Assembly (NCBI GenBank): GCA_003635315.1
Contig: PYJD01000026.1
Coordinates: forward strand, 1-64,000
Length of the DNA stretch: 64,000 nucleotides
Direction: 5' to 3'
Source: Candidatus Poribacteria bacterium
GTDB lineage: Bacteria > Poribacteria > WGA-4E > WGA-3G
Below the pieces are notes generated by a model, which saw only the letters and a list, made by a program, of their open reading frames with translations, searched no databases and was not told the DNA's origin. A program made the position numbers and the translations under genes. Shown here piece by piece: positions 1-9,318 of the stretch. Every line of letters begins with the position of its first letter. Within the stretch, counting starts at the first letter, position 1.

Positions 1-484
1 CTCCCGGTAGTGTCTTTTCAAACTGCTGAACGAACGCTTTACAAAACTCTTGAACAAGCACATTATGACTACGGAACACCATTTTGTCGAAGCTATCTTT
101 ACGATAGATTTGCCAATAGATTGGAATAGCACGCTTGCGAAACGGCGCTGCAATTACTATAACTCTATAATCTTGAAGGATGTCCGTTTCATCAACGAGT
201 AAGATACGCAACTGACGCCCCGCTTTACGAAGCGAACATAAGACAAAGGCACACCAAGCATCCAAAGCAACATCTGTGGGAAAGCAAGAGTTAATAAATC
301 GAAGGAGTCGCTTCTGTTTTGTTTTGTAATGTCTGACAGCAACAGGCAACTTGGCTGCAAGCGTGTTTATCTGAAAAGCGTTGACACGAGTACTCGCAAG
401 CACTGTCAAAAGTAGATTTCTTAGAGCAGGGCGTTTCAACACGGGTTTGAATACTTGTGTCATTTGTGAGATAAGCGAACACAT
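1..484 (-). CDS. DDE transposase (IS4-like), 3' part cut off by the window edge
   Basis: Manual reverse-strand translation from ATG at 484 is open to the window edge: MCSLISQMTQVFKPVLKRPALRNLLLTVLASTRVNAFQINTLAAKLPVAVRHYKTKQKRLLRFINSCFPTDVALDAWCAFVLCSLRKAGRQLRILLVDETDILQDYRVIVIAAPFRKRAIPIYWQIYRKDSFDKMVFRSHNVLVQEFCKAFVQQFEKTLPG. LLVDETD...RVIVIAAPFRKRAIPIYWQIY resembles the first catalytic Asp region of IS4-type transposases. Absent from the ORF track because there is no stop in the window. Confidence 0.75.
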   Translation of the reverse strand, partial: MCSLISQMTQVFKPVLKRPALRNLLLTVLASTRVNAFQINTLAAKLPVAVRHYKTKQKRLLRFINSCFPTDVALDAWCAFVLCSLRKAGRQLRILLVDETDILQDYRVIVIAAPFRKRAIPIYWQIYRKDSFDKMVFRSHNVLVQEFCKAFVQQFEKTLPG

Positions 485-716
485 AGGAACTTTATGAGGT
501 AGAGTGTATTTCAATGATAAATCTACAAGAACTATTCTAAAGAATATAATAGAAACACAATTTATCATAATAAACACTTTTGCACAAGATCCGAAATGTC
601 ATTGATAAAAACTGGGGGTAAACCAGCAAACTTATTGGTTGACATCATACCTACTATGATATAATATAAAGCAAATTTTTCCATTGGTGTCAATATTCCA
701 TCCACAAGGAGTAATT

Positions 717-2549
717 ATGTATAAGATTAGAGCCATTTGCAAGACAATCACAATACTCTTTATTGCTATTACATTTGTTTTATCTTTGTCTGCAGATGAA
801 CATGCTGAAGATACCGAAGAGGTAGAAGTAGCAGAGAAAAAATATGTTGAATTTACACTCAGTGGTACATTTACCGATACAAGAGATGTAAACTTTTTAG
901 GCACTGCATCATCCAAGACACTTCGAAGTCTATTTCGGAAATTGGATACATTAAAGAATGATGACGACATCGCAGGTATCATTTTCAAAATAGGTGGCAT
1001 TGGAATAGGATGGGGGAATCTTCAGGAAATCCGAGAAAAATTAATTGAACTTGGTAAGTCAGGAAAAGAGATGATCGGTTATCTTCAAGGTGGAGGCAAT
1101 GCCGAATACCTTCTGGCAACTACCATGGATAGAATTGTCCTGATGCCAACTGGCAGTCTCAATCTAACAGGGTTACGATCCGAAATTCTATTCTTCAAAG
1201 GACTATTGGAAAAATTAGATATTGAAGCAGATATGCTTTCAATGGGTGAATTTAAAGCTGGAGTTGAACCATATATTAGAGACTCCATGTCTGATTCCTT
1301 TAGAGAATCTATGACCGGATTACTGGACGATTTATATACACAAATGCTGAAGAAGATAGCTGATGGAAGGAACGGGATTACATTTGAAAGAGCAGTTGAG
1401 TTGATTGATAATGGTCCTTATGTTGCACATGAAGCCCAAGATTTTAATCTTGTTGATGATTTGCTTTATTATGACCAACTATTAGAGTCTATTAAAAATC
1501 AAGGGGATGAAGATGAAATAGTGAAGGTTGTTAAACCGGATGATAAGAAGCGAAAGATGCCAAATATGAACAGTTTCACCGGATTAATGCAGTTCTTTAG
1601 TATGCTAAATCCACCTCGACGCGCAAGACAGCGGCCAGCTGAAAATCAATTGGCACTAATCTATGCAAGCGGTCCAATTTTACCTGATCTCGGTTCATCC
1701 TTTTCTACAATGTCAGTCATCACACCTATGTCATTAACAAAAGCATTTCAAAAGGCACGTTCCGATGATTCAGTTAAAGTTGTTGTTTTACGTGTTGATA
1801 GCCCCGGGGGTTCTGCTGTTGCTTCTGATTTGATATGGCGGGAAGTCATGCTAACACAGCGCGAGAAACCTGTGGTTGTATCTATGGCAAATGTAGCGGC
1901 TTCTGGAGGATATTACATTTCAATGGCTGCTGGTACTATTGTAGCACATCCGGGAACGCTTACGGGTTCAATCGGTGTTTATGGTGGCAAGCTAAATATG
2001 AAAGGACTCTATAATAAACTCGGATTAAAAAAAGAAATAATTACACATGGAAAAAATGCTACGATATATTCAGATTACGGCAACTTCACTCCTACCGAAC
2101 GTGAACGTATTAAGAAGATGATGCATACTATTTATCACGAATTCGTAGATAAGGCTGCAGCTGGAAGGAATATGTCATTTGAAGAAATTGAGGAGGTTGC
2201 ACAAGGAAGAGTATGGACTGGGAAACAAGCAAAAGAACTTGGTCTCATTGATGAACTTGGCGGTCTTGATACCGCAATATCTATTGCTAAGAAAAAAGCA
2301 GGATTTACCGATGAAGATAAGTTAGGATTGATGATACTCCCAGAACAGAAAACTTTCTTTGAACAAATATTCGAAAGTATGTTAGAGGATGAGGCATCCT
2401 TATCAAATCCATTCCCATTAAAAGGGGGCCAACGTATTCCGACATTGTCTATACTAAAAAATCATTGGAACCAGTTGACTGCACTGATAACTGTTTTCCA
2501 AACAGAACGGGTAGTTACTGCTATACCTTTTGAAATTATTATTCGGTGA
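717..2549 (+). CDS. sppA: Signal peptide peptidase SppA (protease IV, S49 family)
   Basis: ORF 684..2549; ATG 717 preceded by AAGGAG. N-terminal signal; VLRVDSPGGSAVASDLIWREV, ANVAASGGYYISMAAGTIVAHPGTLTGSIGV typical of S49 serine peptidases. Confidence 0.93.
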   Translation: MYKIRAICKTITILFIAITFVLSLSADEHAEDTEEVEVAEKKYVEFTLSGTFTDTRDVNFLGTASSKTLRSLFRKLDTLKNDDDIAGIIFKIGGIGIGWGNLQEIREKLIELGKSGKEMIGYLQGGGNAEYLLATTMDRIVLMPTGSLNLTGLRSEILFFKGLLEKLDIEADMLSMGEFKAGVEPYIRDSMSDSFRESMTGLLDDLYTQMLKKIADGRNGITFERAVELIDNGPYVAHEAQDFNLVDDLLYYDQLLESIKNQGDEDEIVKVVKPDDKKRKMPNMNSFTGLMQFFSMLNPPRRARQRPAENQLALIYASGPILPDLGSSFSTMSVITPMSLTKAFQKARSDDSVKVVVLRVDSPGGSAVASDLIWREVMLTQREKPVVVSMANVAASGGYYISMAAGTIVAHPGTLTGSIGVYGGKLNMKGLYNKLGLKKEIITHGKNATIYSDYGNFTPTERERIKKMMHTIYHEFVDKAAAGRNMSFEEIEEVAQGRVWTGKQAKELGLIDELGGLDTAISIAKKKAGFTDEDKLGLMILPEQKTFFEQIFESMLEDEASLSNPFPLKGGQRIPTLSILKNHWNQLTALITVFQTERVVTAIPFEIIIR

Positions 2550-2556
2550 AAAAAGA

Positions 2557-3357
2557 ATGAACAATAATTTGCATGTAGATGTAACCAACAAAGAACTTAG
2601 TTTCTTTCAAGAAAACGGATATCTTAGTATTCCACGCATTACAACAGATGAAGAGATCGAATGGCTTAAAGGAATATATGATGAACTCTTCACAAATCGT
2701 ATAGGTGAAGACCAAGGTCGCTATTTCGATTTAGCAGGTCCACGCGCGCACACTGGGCAAGAGACATTGCCGCAAGTTTTAGGTCCTGAAGCACAGTTTC
2801 CAGAACTCAGAGAGACTATCTATTTTAAAAATGCTCAACGACTCGCGGCGAAACTACTTGGAGAAGAACAAGAAAAGGTTGGAGGTGGTGGACACATGAT
2901 TTTGAAACCAGCAAACTACGGAAATGAAACGCCTTGGCATCAAGACGAAGCATATTGGAATCCTGAAGTCTTACCACATAGTTTGAGTGTGTGGTTACCT
3001 CTTGATAAAGCTACAGTAGAAAGTGGATGTCTCCAATTCATACCAAAGTCACACAAAGGTGAAGTACGTTGGCACAGGCATATTAACAATGATCCTCTTG
3101 TTCATGGTTTAATCACCGATGATGTTGACCCATCCGAAGCAGTGGCATGTCCTATTCCTGCCGGTGGAGCCACATTTCATCATTGTAGAACACTACATTA
3201 TTCTGCTCCTAATAGCACGTCACATGAACGTAGGGCTTACATTCTTGTCTTTGGAGGTCCTCCCAAGAAATTGGATAAACCTGCCCACCGTCCATGGCAA
3301 ACTGAGGAACAGGATGCCCTTGCCAAACTAAAATCCTTATCTGCTGATCGAGAGTAG
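2557..3357 (+). CDS. Phytanoyl-CoA dioxygenase (PhyH) family protein
   Basis: FFQENGYLSIPRITTDEEI, TPWHQDEAYW (HxD), LQFIPKSHKGE, GGATFHHCRTLHYSAPN. ATG at 2557 more likely than TTG at 2530. Confidence 0.9.
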   Translation: MNNNLHVDVTNKELSFFQENGYLSIPRITTDEEIEWLKGIYDELFTNRIGEDQGRYFDLAGPRAHTGQETLPQVLGPEAQFPELRETIYFKNAQRLAAKLLGEEQEKVGGGGHMILKPANYGNETPWHQDEAYWNPEVLPHSLSVWLPLDKATVESGCLQFIPKSHKGEVRWHRHINNDPLVHGLITDDVDPSEAVACPIPAGGATFHHCRTLHYSAPNSTSHERRAYILVFGGPPKKLDKPAHRPWQTEEQDALAKLKSLSADRE

Positions 3358-3412
3358 TATTTGGTAAGGACTTTTTTATCAACACCAAAAAATACATAAA
3401 AAATAAAAAAGA

Positions 3413-4444
3413 ATGAATATATTTTGTACTGGTATCAGTTGTTCAGGTCGAAAAGAATTAATTAAAGATTTTGAAGCTCTATGTTTACAAAGAGAACTAA
3501 ACATCGGTTTTTTCAATGTAGGTGATTACATGCACCGCGTTGCTGCAGAATCACGCGTTCATTTCACTGAGAAAGTCCTTGATTCTGATCCAGCTGTTCT
3601 ATCCTTAGCACGCCGCACGGCGTTTTATGAAATAGCGAGAGATGCAAAAAAACATGAACATGCCATCTTAGGTTTACACGCATGTTTTCGTTGGCGCGGT
3701 AGTTTACTTGAAGGTTTTTCATTTAAGGATATAGAGATACTACCTGCAGACATGTATATTAATGTCGTTGATAATATTGCTGATATCTTTGGTCGTATGG
3801 AGAAAAGTACACAATGGTCTGGACTTGGAAAAGCTGCACTCAATGTCTGGTTAGACGAGGAAGAATTCCTGACAAGGCAACTTGCACACCTTACTGAAAA
3901 ACCACACTATACCGTTGCAAGACAACATGACCTTGCTAATTTCTATGAATTGTTATTTTCTAACAGACCGAAATTTTATCTCAGTTATCCAATTACACTT
4001 TTAAGAGACACACCAGAGGAAATAAAGAGAATCAGAGAGTTAGGCGAAATACTATCTCAATCTTATATTTGTTTTGATCCTTTGGCAATTAAGGACATGG
4101 CACTCGTCACATCATCAGTTGAATCAAATGATGACGAGATGTTAAATGTACCTGAAACAATGAGTGAATTGGACGATGATGTGATTGAACAAATAAAGAC
4201 ACGGACTATTTCAAGAGATTATCAGTTTGTACATCAAAGTGATTTCGTCGTGGTGATTTATCCAACAGATAAACTTTCCCCTGGTGTTCTTAGTGAAATG
4301 AACTATGCTACTCGACATAATAAACCCGTATACGCTGTATACAATGAGACGCGCAGCATTTTCTTTGAGAACTTATGTGATCGTATTTTTGATACCTTTG
4401 AAGAATTAAACGACTTTCTTGATGTTACATATTCAAACAGTTGA
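3413..4444 (+). CDS. P-loop nucleotide kinase-like protein with C-terminal nucleoside 2-deoxyribosyltransferase-like region
   Basis: N-terminal MNIFCTGISCSGRKELI resembles a P-loop; C-terminal FYLSYPITLLRDTPEEIKRIRELGEILSQSYICFDPLAIKD...FVHQSDFVVVIYPTDKLSPGVLSEMNYATRHNKPVYAVY resembles a deoxyribosyltransferase-type Rossmann fold. Confidence 0.5.
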   Translation: MNIFCTGISCSGRKELIKDFEALCLQRELNIGFFNVGDYMHRVAAESRVHFTEKVLDSDPAVLSLARRTAFYEIARDAKKHEHAILGLHACFRWRGSLLEGFSFKDIEILPADMYINVVDNIADIFGRMEKSTQWSGLGKAALNVWLDEEEFLTRQLAHLTEKPHYTVARQHDLANFYELLFSNRPKFYLSYPITLLRDTPEEIKRIRELGEILSQSYICFDPLAIKDMALVTSSVESNDDEMLNVPETMSELDDDVIEQIKTRTISRDYQFVHQSDFVVVIYPTDKLSPGVLSEMNYATRHNKPVYAVYNETRSIFFENLCDRIFDTFEELNDFLDVTYSNS

Positions 4445-4546
4445 ATTAAATTATCGTTGTTTTGTTAGGTCAGTGTTAGTTTACGGTTTGTCCAAGACAC
4501 TATTTTCTCTCCTAAGACCGAGACTGATAACTGAAAGTTATTAACT

Positions 4547-5428
4547 ATGAATATTGCCATCCTGTCCCGAGGTCCAGAGAACCACTCAACCCGAAGTCTC
4601 GTCACCGCTGCTGAAAAAGCAGGACACACGCCTATAGTTAGAGATCCGTTCGGGTTCTATCTCCAAATTGGTGGTACCGGACCCAAAATTTCCTATGATG
4701 GAATTCCTTCCGAGGAAATTCATGTTGTTATACCACGTCTTTCAAGTGCGACAGCAAAATATGGGATAGAAGTTCTCTCACATTTTGAATGGTTGGATAC
4801 ACCAGTTGTTAATTCATCAAGTGCTATTGAGAAAGCACGGCACAAGTTTCGTTCTTTGCGTATCCTCGCTGAACATGGATTACCAATACCTTCAAGTCTT
4901 ACTGTCGGTTCTGCGTCATTCTTAGACATTGCAGTAGAAGATTTAGGGGATTATCCGTATATTATGAAACCATTCTATGGAACACACGGAATAGGTGTGA
5001 TGTTATTGGATACTCCTGTTTCCCTGAAGTCCGCTGTTGAAACTATGTGTGACCTCCACAGAGATTATGTTATCCAGTCGTTTGTTGAAGAGGCAGCTGG
5101 TGTTGACATCAGAGTTCTCATTATTGGGGGAAAAGTAATTGCTGCAATGAAAAGATGTGCTATTCCAGGTGAATTTCGTGCCAATATTCATCAAGGGGCG
5201 AACGGGCAAACTTTGAAATTGACAGATGAATACAGACAAGTAGCAATTGCTGCAGCATCTGCATTAGAATTAGGTATCGCAGGTGTAGATCTATTACAGA
5301 CAAAGGACGGTCCTGTCATCTTGGAGGTAAATCCATCCCCCGGATTTGAGGAATTGGAATCTGTCACTGGTATTAATATAGCTGAGAGAATGATACAGTA
5401 TGCTGTTGAATTGGTTGAAAATAGATAA
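4547..5428 (+). CDS. RimK-family ATP-grasp protein (alpha-L-glutamate ligase-like)
   Basis: MNIAILSRGPENHSTRSLVTAAEKAGH, DYPYIMKPFYGTHGIGVMLLDT, DIRVLIIGGKVIAAMKR, GVDLLQTKDGPVILEVNPSPGFEELE; classic RimK/LysX ATP-grasp motifs. Confidence 0.88.
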   Translation: MNIAILSRGPENHSTRSLVTAAEKAGHTPIVRDPFGFYLQIGGTGPKISYDGIPSEEIHVVIPRLSSATAKYGIEVLSHFEWLDTPVVNSSSAIEKARHKFRSLRILAEHGLPIPSSLTVGSASFLDIAVEDLGDYPYIMKPFYGTHGIGVMLLDTPVSLKSAVETMCDLHRDYVIQSFVEEAAGVDIRVLIIGGKVIAAMKRCAIPGEFRANIHQGANGQTLKLTDEYRQVAIAAASALELGIAGVDLLQTKDGPVILEVNPSPGFEELESVTGINIAERMIQYAVELVENR

Positions 5429-5457
5429 TAGGTATTGTCTAAGGTTCGGGTAATTAT

Positions 5458-6630
5458 TTGAGTTCTCAACAACGAAGAATATTGATGTTCAACCACGAGT
5501 TTCCACCTATCGGTGGTGGAGGTGGTCAAGTAAGTTATTTCTTAGGTAAACATTTTGCTGCAGCAGGACACGAAGTACACCTAATTACCTCACAATTTCG
5601 CGATTGTCCAAGGATGGAAGTAGTAGATGATATTCATATACACCGTGTGCGTGCTTTACGTAAAAACCCGAATGTCTGTGCAGTACATGAGATGTTTACC
5701 TATGCCATCAGTTCAAGTATTTATGGGTTAAGATACGCGAAAAAATTCAAACCAGATATCGTTCAAGTATTCTTCGGAATCCCTGCTGGTGGTGGTGCTT
5801 ACCTTCTAAAAAAACACAAAAATCTACCTTATGTTGTATTCTTGGGTGGTAGAGATGTTCCTCGTCCAAATCCTGACCCACCCTATTATCGTTGGTTATA
5901 CATGGTTTTAAAACCTATCATTAGGACTATCTGGGACAACGCTACGATGGTTGTTGCATGTAGCGATGGTCTTCGAGATCTTGCTTATGAAACAGATTCT
6001 GATGTAAAGATAGAAGTTATTCCTGACGGTGTAAATTTAGATACTTTTCAACCTGTTCAGCGGGATACCAATCCGAAAAAGGTTAGAATACTCTCAATTG
6101 GTAGACTTATTCCACGGAAAGGTTTTCAATTTCTTATTAAGGCATTACCAGTTGTAATCGAAAACACAGAATCTGAGTTTGAAATAGAGATTGTAGGAGA
6201 TGGTCCATACCAAGAAGAATTAATAAAGTTGGCTGAAAATCTCAATGTAATTTCCAAATTACATTTTTCCGGTTCTATTCCATATTCCGATTTACCACAG
6301 AAATACTATGATGCAGACCTCTTCATTCTTCCTTCATTAGCAGAGGGAATGCCACTTGTTGTTCTGGAAGCTATGGGTACAGGGTTACCAATTATCTCCA
6401 GTCGTGTTCAAGGAATAGAAGAACTCGTAGCAGAGAATGTTAACGGGGTATTGTTTAATCCTGGTGATGTAGATGAATTAGCAAATTGTCTGATAAGACT
6501 TATCAATGATGGTGGAATACGGGTTGAAATGGGGAACAGGAGTACTGAAAAGGTTGCCCCTTTTGATTGGAAGAATATCGCTGACGCATATCTCACACTT
6601 TATGAAGAAATTATTGAACAAGAATCATAG
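5458..6630 (+). CDS. Glycosyltransferase family 4
   Basis: TTG start; MFNHEFPPIGGGGGQVSYFLGKHFAAAGHEVHLIT, LSIGRLIPRKGFQFLIKALP, DLFILPSLAEGMPLVVLEAMGTGLPII. Confidence 0.92.
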   Translation: MSSQQRRILMFNHEFPPIGGGGGQVSYFLGKHFAAAGHEVHLITSQFRDCPRMEVVDDIHIHRVRALRKNPNVCAVHEMFTYAISSSIYGLRYAKKFKPDIVQVFFGIPAGGGAYLLKKHKNLPYVVFLGGRDVPRPNPDPPYYRWLYMVLKPIIRTIWDNATMVVACSDGLRDLAYETDSDVKIEVIPDGVNLDTFQPVQRDTNPKKVRILSIGRLIPRKGFQFLIKALPVVIENTESEFEIEIVGDGPYQEELIKLAENLNVISKLHFSGSIPYSDLPQKYYDADLFILPSLAEGMPLVVLEAMGTGLPIISSRVQGIEELVAENVNGVLFNPGDVDELANCLIRLINDGGIRVEMGNRSTEKVAPFDWKNIADAYLTLYEEIIEQES

Positions 6631-6659
6631 ATGCAATTAGAAAGAGGAGAAATATTGAA

Positions 6660-8117
6660 ATGCTTCCAATTAGAATACTTGCCATTGGTGCTGGAGGTTT
6701 ACAACGTGCTCTAACACATCAGTTTGTCCATATTCTCAATGAACGTGGTCTATACAACGGTGGTATTTATATAGGACAGCCACGCGGTGGCGAAAAGGCA
6801 AATGCTTTCAATTCTCAGAATGGGGTTTACCATGTTGTATCTTTTGATATGGGTGGAATCCATGATATACAGCAAATCTCCAGTGTTATCGGAGCAACAA
6901 CACTCTCTACGGAATCCGGACGCGAAGAGTTTTATGATAAAACGGAGAACAGTCTTGACCTTATACTAATCGGTGTAACTGAAGCAGGGATTGCTAAAGG
7001 CGAATTAGCTATGGATGTGTTGGATGAATCGTTATTTCGATACTATTCACATCACGGTGGGGATTCATCTTTATGTGTAATCAATACTGATAATCTGAGA
7101 AATAATGGGGATGTTGTACGCAATATTATTCTGAAGGAATATCCAAGACGATCTGATGAATATACGGTTTGGTTGGAAACACAAGTGAGTTTTCTCAACG
7201 AAATGGGAGACCGTCTCGTTCCTCAGGTACACGCTGTTCCTGATGAAATAAAAAATGCTGCACAAGCACAAATTAAACAAACAGATGAACTAATTACATA
7301 CGCTGAACAGATGCCTGCATCATCCTTGATACTGGAAGATTTGGAAGATAGACTTCGCGTTCCGTTTGCTGAACTGCAAGAATACGGTGTTATCGTCAAA
7401 CAGACGAGTATTGATGCTTTCCACGACTGGAAATTACTCTTAGTTAATTCTGTACATGTTCCTGGGATAACACACAAAGGTATGCTATCTGGTTTCGATT
7501 ATGTTAATGAGGCAGCATCTCATTCTATATTTGCCCCACATCTGGAGAGACTGATGAGCGGTTATGCTAAGATAGTTGAAGCAGATATTCCAATAGAAGG
7601 AAAAAGTGCCCATGACTATACACATGAATTTATTGATCGGATTCGACGGGTTAAGGATGACAATGCCAGAATAAACATAATTGAAACCGTGAAACTCAGA
7701 GAACGGGCTGCAGATATTGTCCGCTCATCTAACTATGCCAATAGTACTGAACTGTTCAAATCAGATTTTGCATATTCATTTGCTACCGTTCTACGTTTTC
7801 TTACTCCCATTGAAGTGTCTGGTGATAATTATACAGGATTTTCAGACACTGGTTCAAAATACGAAATCCGTGATCCAAATAGAACAATTCAGGACATCTT
7901 ATTGGGATCATTCGGAACAACTCTAACTGATGTTGAGAGTAGACTGAGTAAGATATTTTCTAATGCAGCTTTATGGAGTTCACAGGAGCCTATGTCTGAA
8001 AAAGCATTAAGTCAGAATCAAGACTTCTGCGGACGTGTTGCTGTTTATTATCATCAGTTGGTGAATGGTAAATCATGTCTTGAGGTTTTGGAAGTAATTA
8101 ATTCTGGAGTAGCATGA
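6660..8117 (+). CDS. Mannitol dehydrogenase / fructuronate reductase-like protein
   Basis: ILAIGAGGLQRALTHQFVHIL, LCVINTDNLRNNGDVVRNIIL, VHVPGITHKGMLSGFDYVNEA resemble the mannitol dehydrogenase family. Confidence 0.65.
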   Translation: MLPIRILAIGAGGLQRALTHQFVHILNERGLYNGGIYIGQPRGGEKANAFNSQNGVYHVVSFDMGGIHDIQQISSVIGATTLSTESGREEFYDKTENSLDLILIGVTEAGIAKGELAMDVLDESLFRYYSHHGGDSSLCVINTDNLRNNGDVVRNIILKEYPRRSDEYTVWLETQVSFLNEMGDRLVPQVHAVPDEIKNAAQAQIKQTDELITYAEQMPASSLILEDLEDRLRVPFAELQEYGVIVKQTSIDAFHDWKLLLVNSVHVPGITHKGMLSGFDYVNEAASHSIFAPHLERLMSGYAKIVEADIPIEGKSAHDYTHEFIDRIRRVKDDNARINIIETVKLRERAADIVRSSNYANSTELFKSDFAYSFATVLRFLTPIEVSGDNYTGFSDTGSKYEIRDPNRTIQDILLGSFGTTLTDVESRLSKIFSNAALWSSQEPMSEKALSQNQDFCGRVAVYYHQLVNGKSCLEVLEVINSGVA

Positions 8118-8121
8118 AAAA

Positions 8122-8146
8122 AAGGCGTGCATATAAGACACGCCTT
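8122..8146 (-). terminator. Intrinsic terminator between convergent genes
   Basis: Perfect 8-bp stem AAGGCGTG (8122-8129) / CACGCCTT (8139-8146), 9-nt loop; on the minus strand the stem is followed by a T-run (complement of gaaaaaa). Lies between 6660..8117(+) and 8157..9110(-). Confidence 0.75.
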
Positions 8147-8156
8147 AAAAACTATT

Positions 8157-9110
8157 CTAATCGACGAGTGAAATAACACCTTTCTTACGTTGTAGCACGG
8201 CATCATAAAACCGCATCGTGCCAACACAATCTTGGATGCTTGATACCGGTTCCCTCTCTTCGCGAATAGAATTCGCAAACTCAGTTAAACTAATTCCATC
8301 ACCAGTCAATTCACCATTACGCTCATCAGAGAAGTTGGATTTGAAGGTATTCCCATTACCTGTATAGTGTTTTGCTCCCCACAAACCATCTAAAACGATG
8401 TATTCGTGCTGCCCTGTAATCTCTATATAATCGTAGTTCCGCTGCCATAAACGCTGACTGCTGAGCTGCATACTACCGACTGCACCATTCGTGTATTCTA
8501 CCCCAACTGCAAATGAACCTTGACCATCTACCTCATTGTGAAATACACACAACTCTTTTACTTCTGCACCCGCGATGTGTCGTGCTAAATCAAAATGGTG
8601 TATAGCAAAATCAAGTAGATAGTGTTTAACTGTCCCATACGCACCACTACAAAATGAGCAGAAAAGTTGAGTAAGTTGTCCGAAGGATTCGTTCTGCATG
8701 ATGTTTCTTGCTTCCCTAACACCGAGACTAAACCGACGTTGGAAGTTGATCATCAATGTCTTACCATGCTTATCAGATGCTTCTGCTAATGCAAGTGTTT
8801 CCTCAAGGGATGGGGCAGGAGGTTTTGGTACAAAAACGTGATAACCTGCCTCAAGTGTCTCCAGAACAAGCGGTTGTCTTGGATCCGGTCCCATACAAAT
8901 TATCACTGCTTCCAAATCCTCTTTTTCAAACATCTCATGCCTATCTGTGTAGTATCGACCCGTGCCAAACTTACCTGCCGCAGATTTCACCCGATTTTCG
9001 TCCGCATCGCATACTGCCTGTAATGCGACAGGTGCTAAATGTAACGCAGGATAGATTGTATGTCTCGCAAACCCACCTGCACCCAAAAAACCAATTCGAA
9101 GAGGTTCCAT
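8157..9110 (-). CDS. Gfo/Idh/MocA family oxidoreductase
   Basis: MEPLRIGFLGAGGFARHTIYPALHLAPVALQAVCDADENR, DLEAVIICMGPD, VFVPKPPAPSLEETLAL, LLDFAIHHFDLARHI. Confidence 0.93.
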   Translation of the reverse strand: MEPLRIGFLGAGGFARHTIYPALHLAPVALQAVCDADENRVKSAAGKFGTGRYYTDRHEMFEKEDLEAVIICMGPDPRQPLVLETLEAGYHVFVPKPPAPSLEETLALAEASDKHGKTLMINFQRRFSLGVREARNIMQNESFGQLTQLFCSFCSGAYGTVKHYLLDFAIHHFDLARHIAGAEVKELCVFHNEVDGQGSFAVGVEYTNGAVGSMQLSSQRLWQRNYDYIEITGQHEYIVLDGLWGAKHYTGNGNTFKSNFSDERNGELTGDGISLTEFANSIREEREPVSSIQDCVGTMRFYDAVLQRKKGVISLVD

Positions 9111-9318
9111 ATATTACTTCCTTAATCACCCAATGGTGTATTCAAGATATTAATTTACACAGAATTTACCACATGTAGGTATCTCTGTAAAGATAATTGA
9201 AACCAATCTGATTATGGCTTTTCCTTCAACCAAATTACAGAATTTGTGTCAAAAACTATACGCACAATTACTCCTATCTTGTAATGCAAATATAAAGATT
9301 ACAGAAAACGAATAGAGA

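Noticed and set aside
157-482. ORF-track minus-strand ORFs 157..360 and 291..482 as genes
   Set aside because: Out of frame with the longer transposase reading frame that covers both.
8756-9178. Plus-strand ORF opposite the Gfo/Idh gene
   Set aside because: Antisense shadow of a well-supported CDS; no recognisable domain. The same applies to the other antisense ORFs over rnj, leuS, WD40 and DUF4175 genes.
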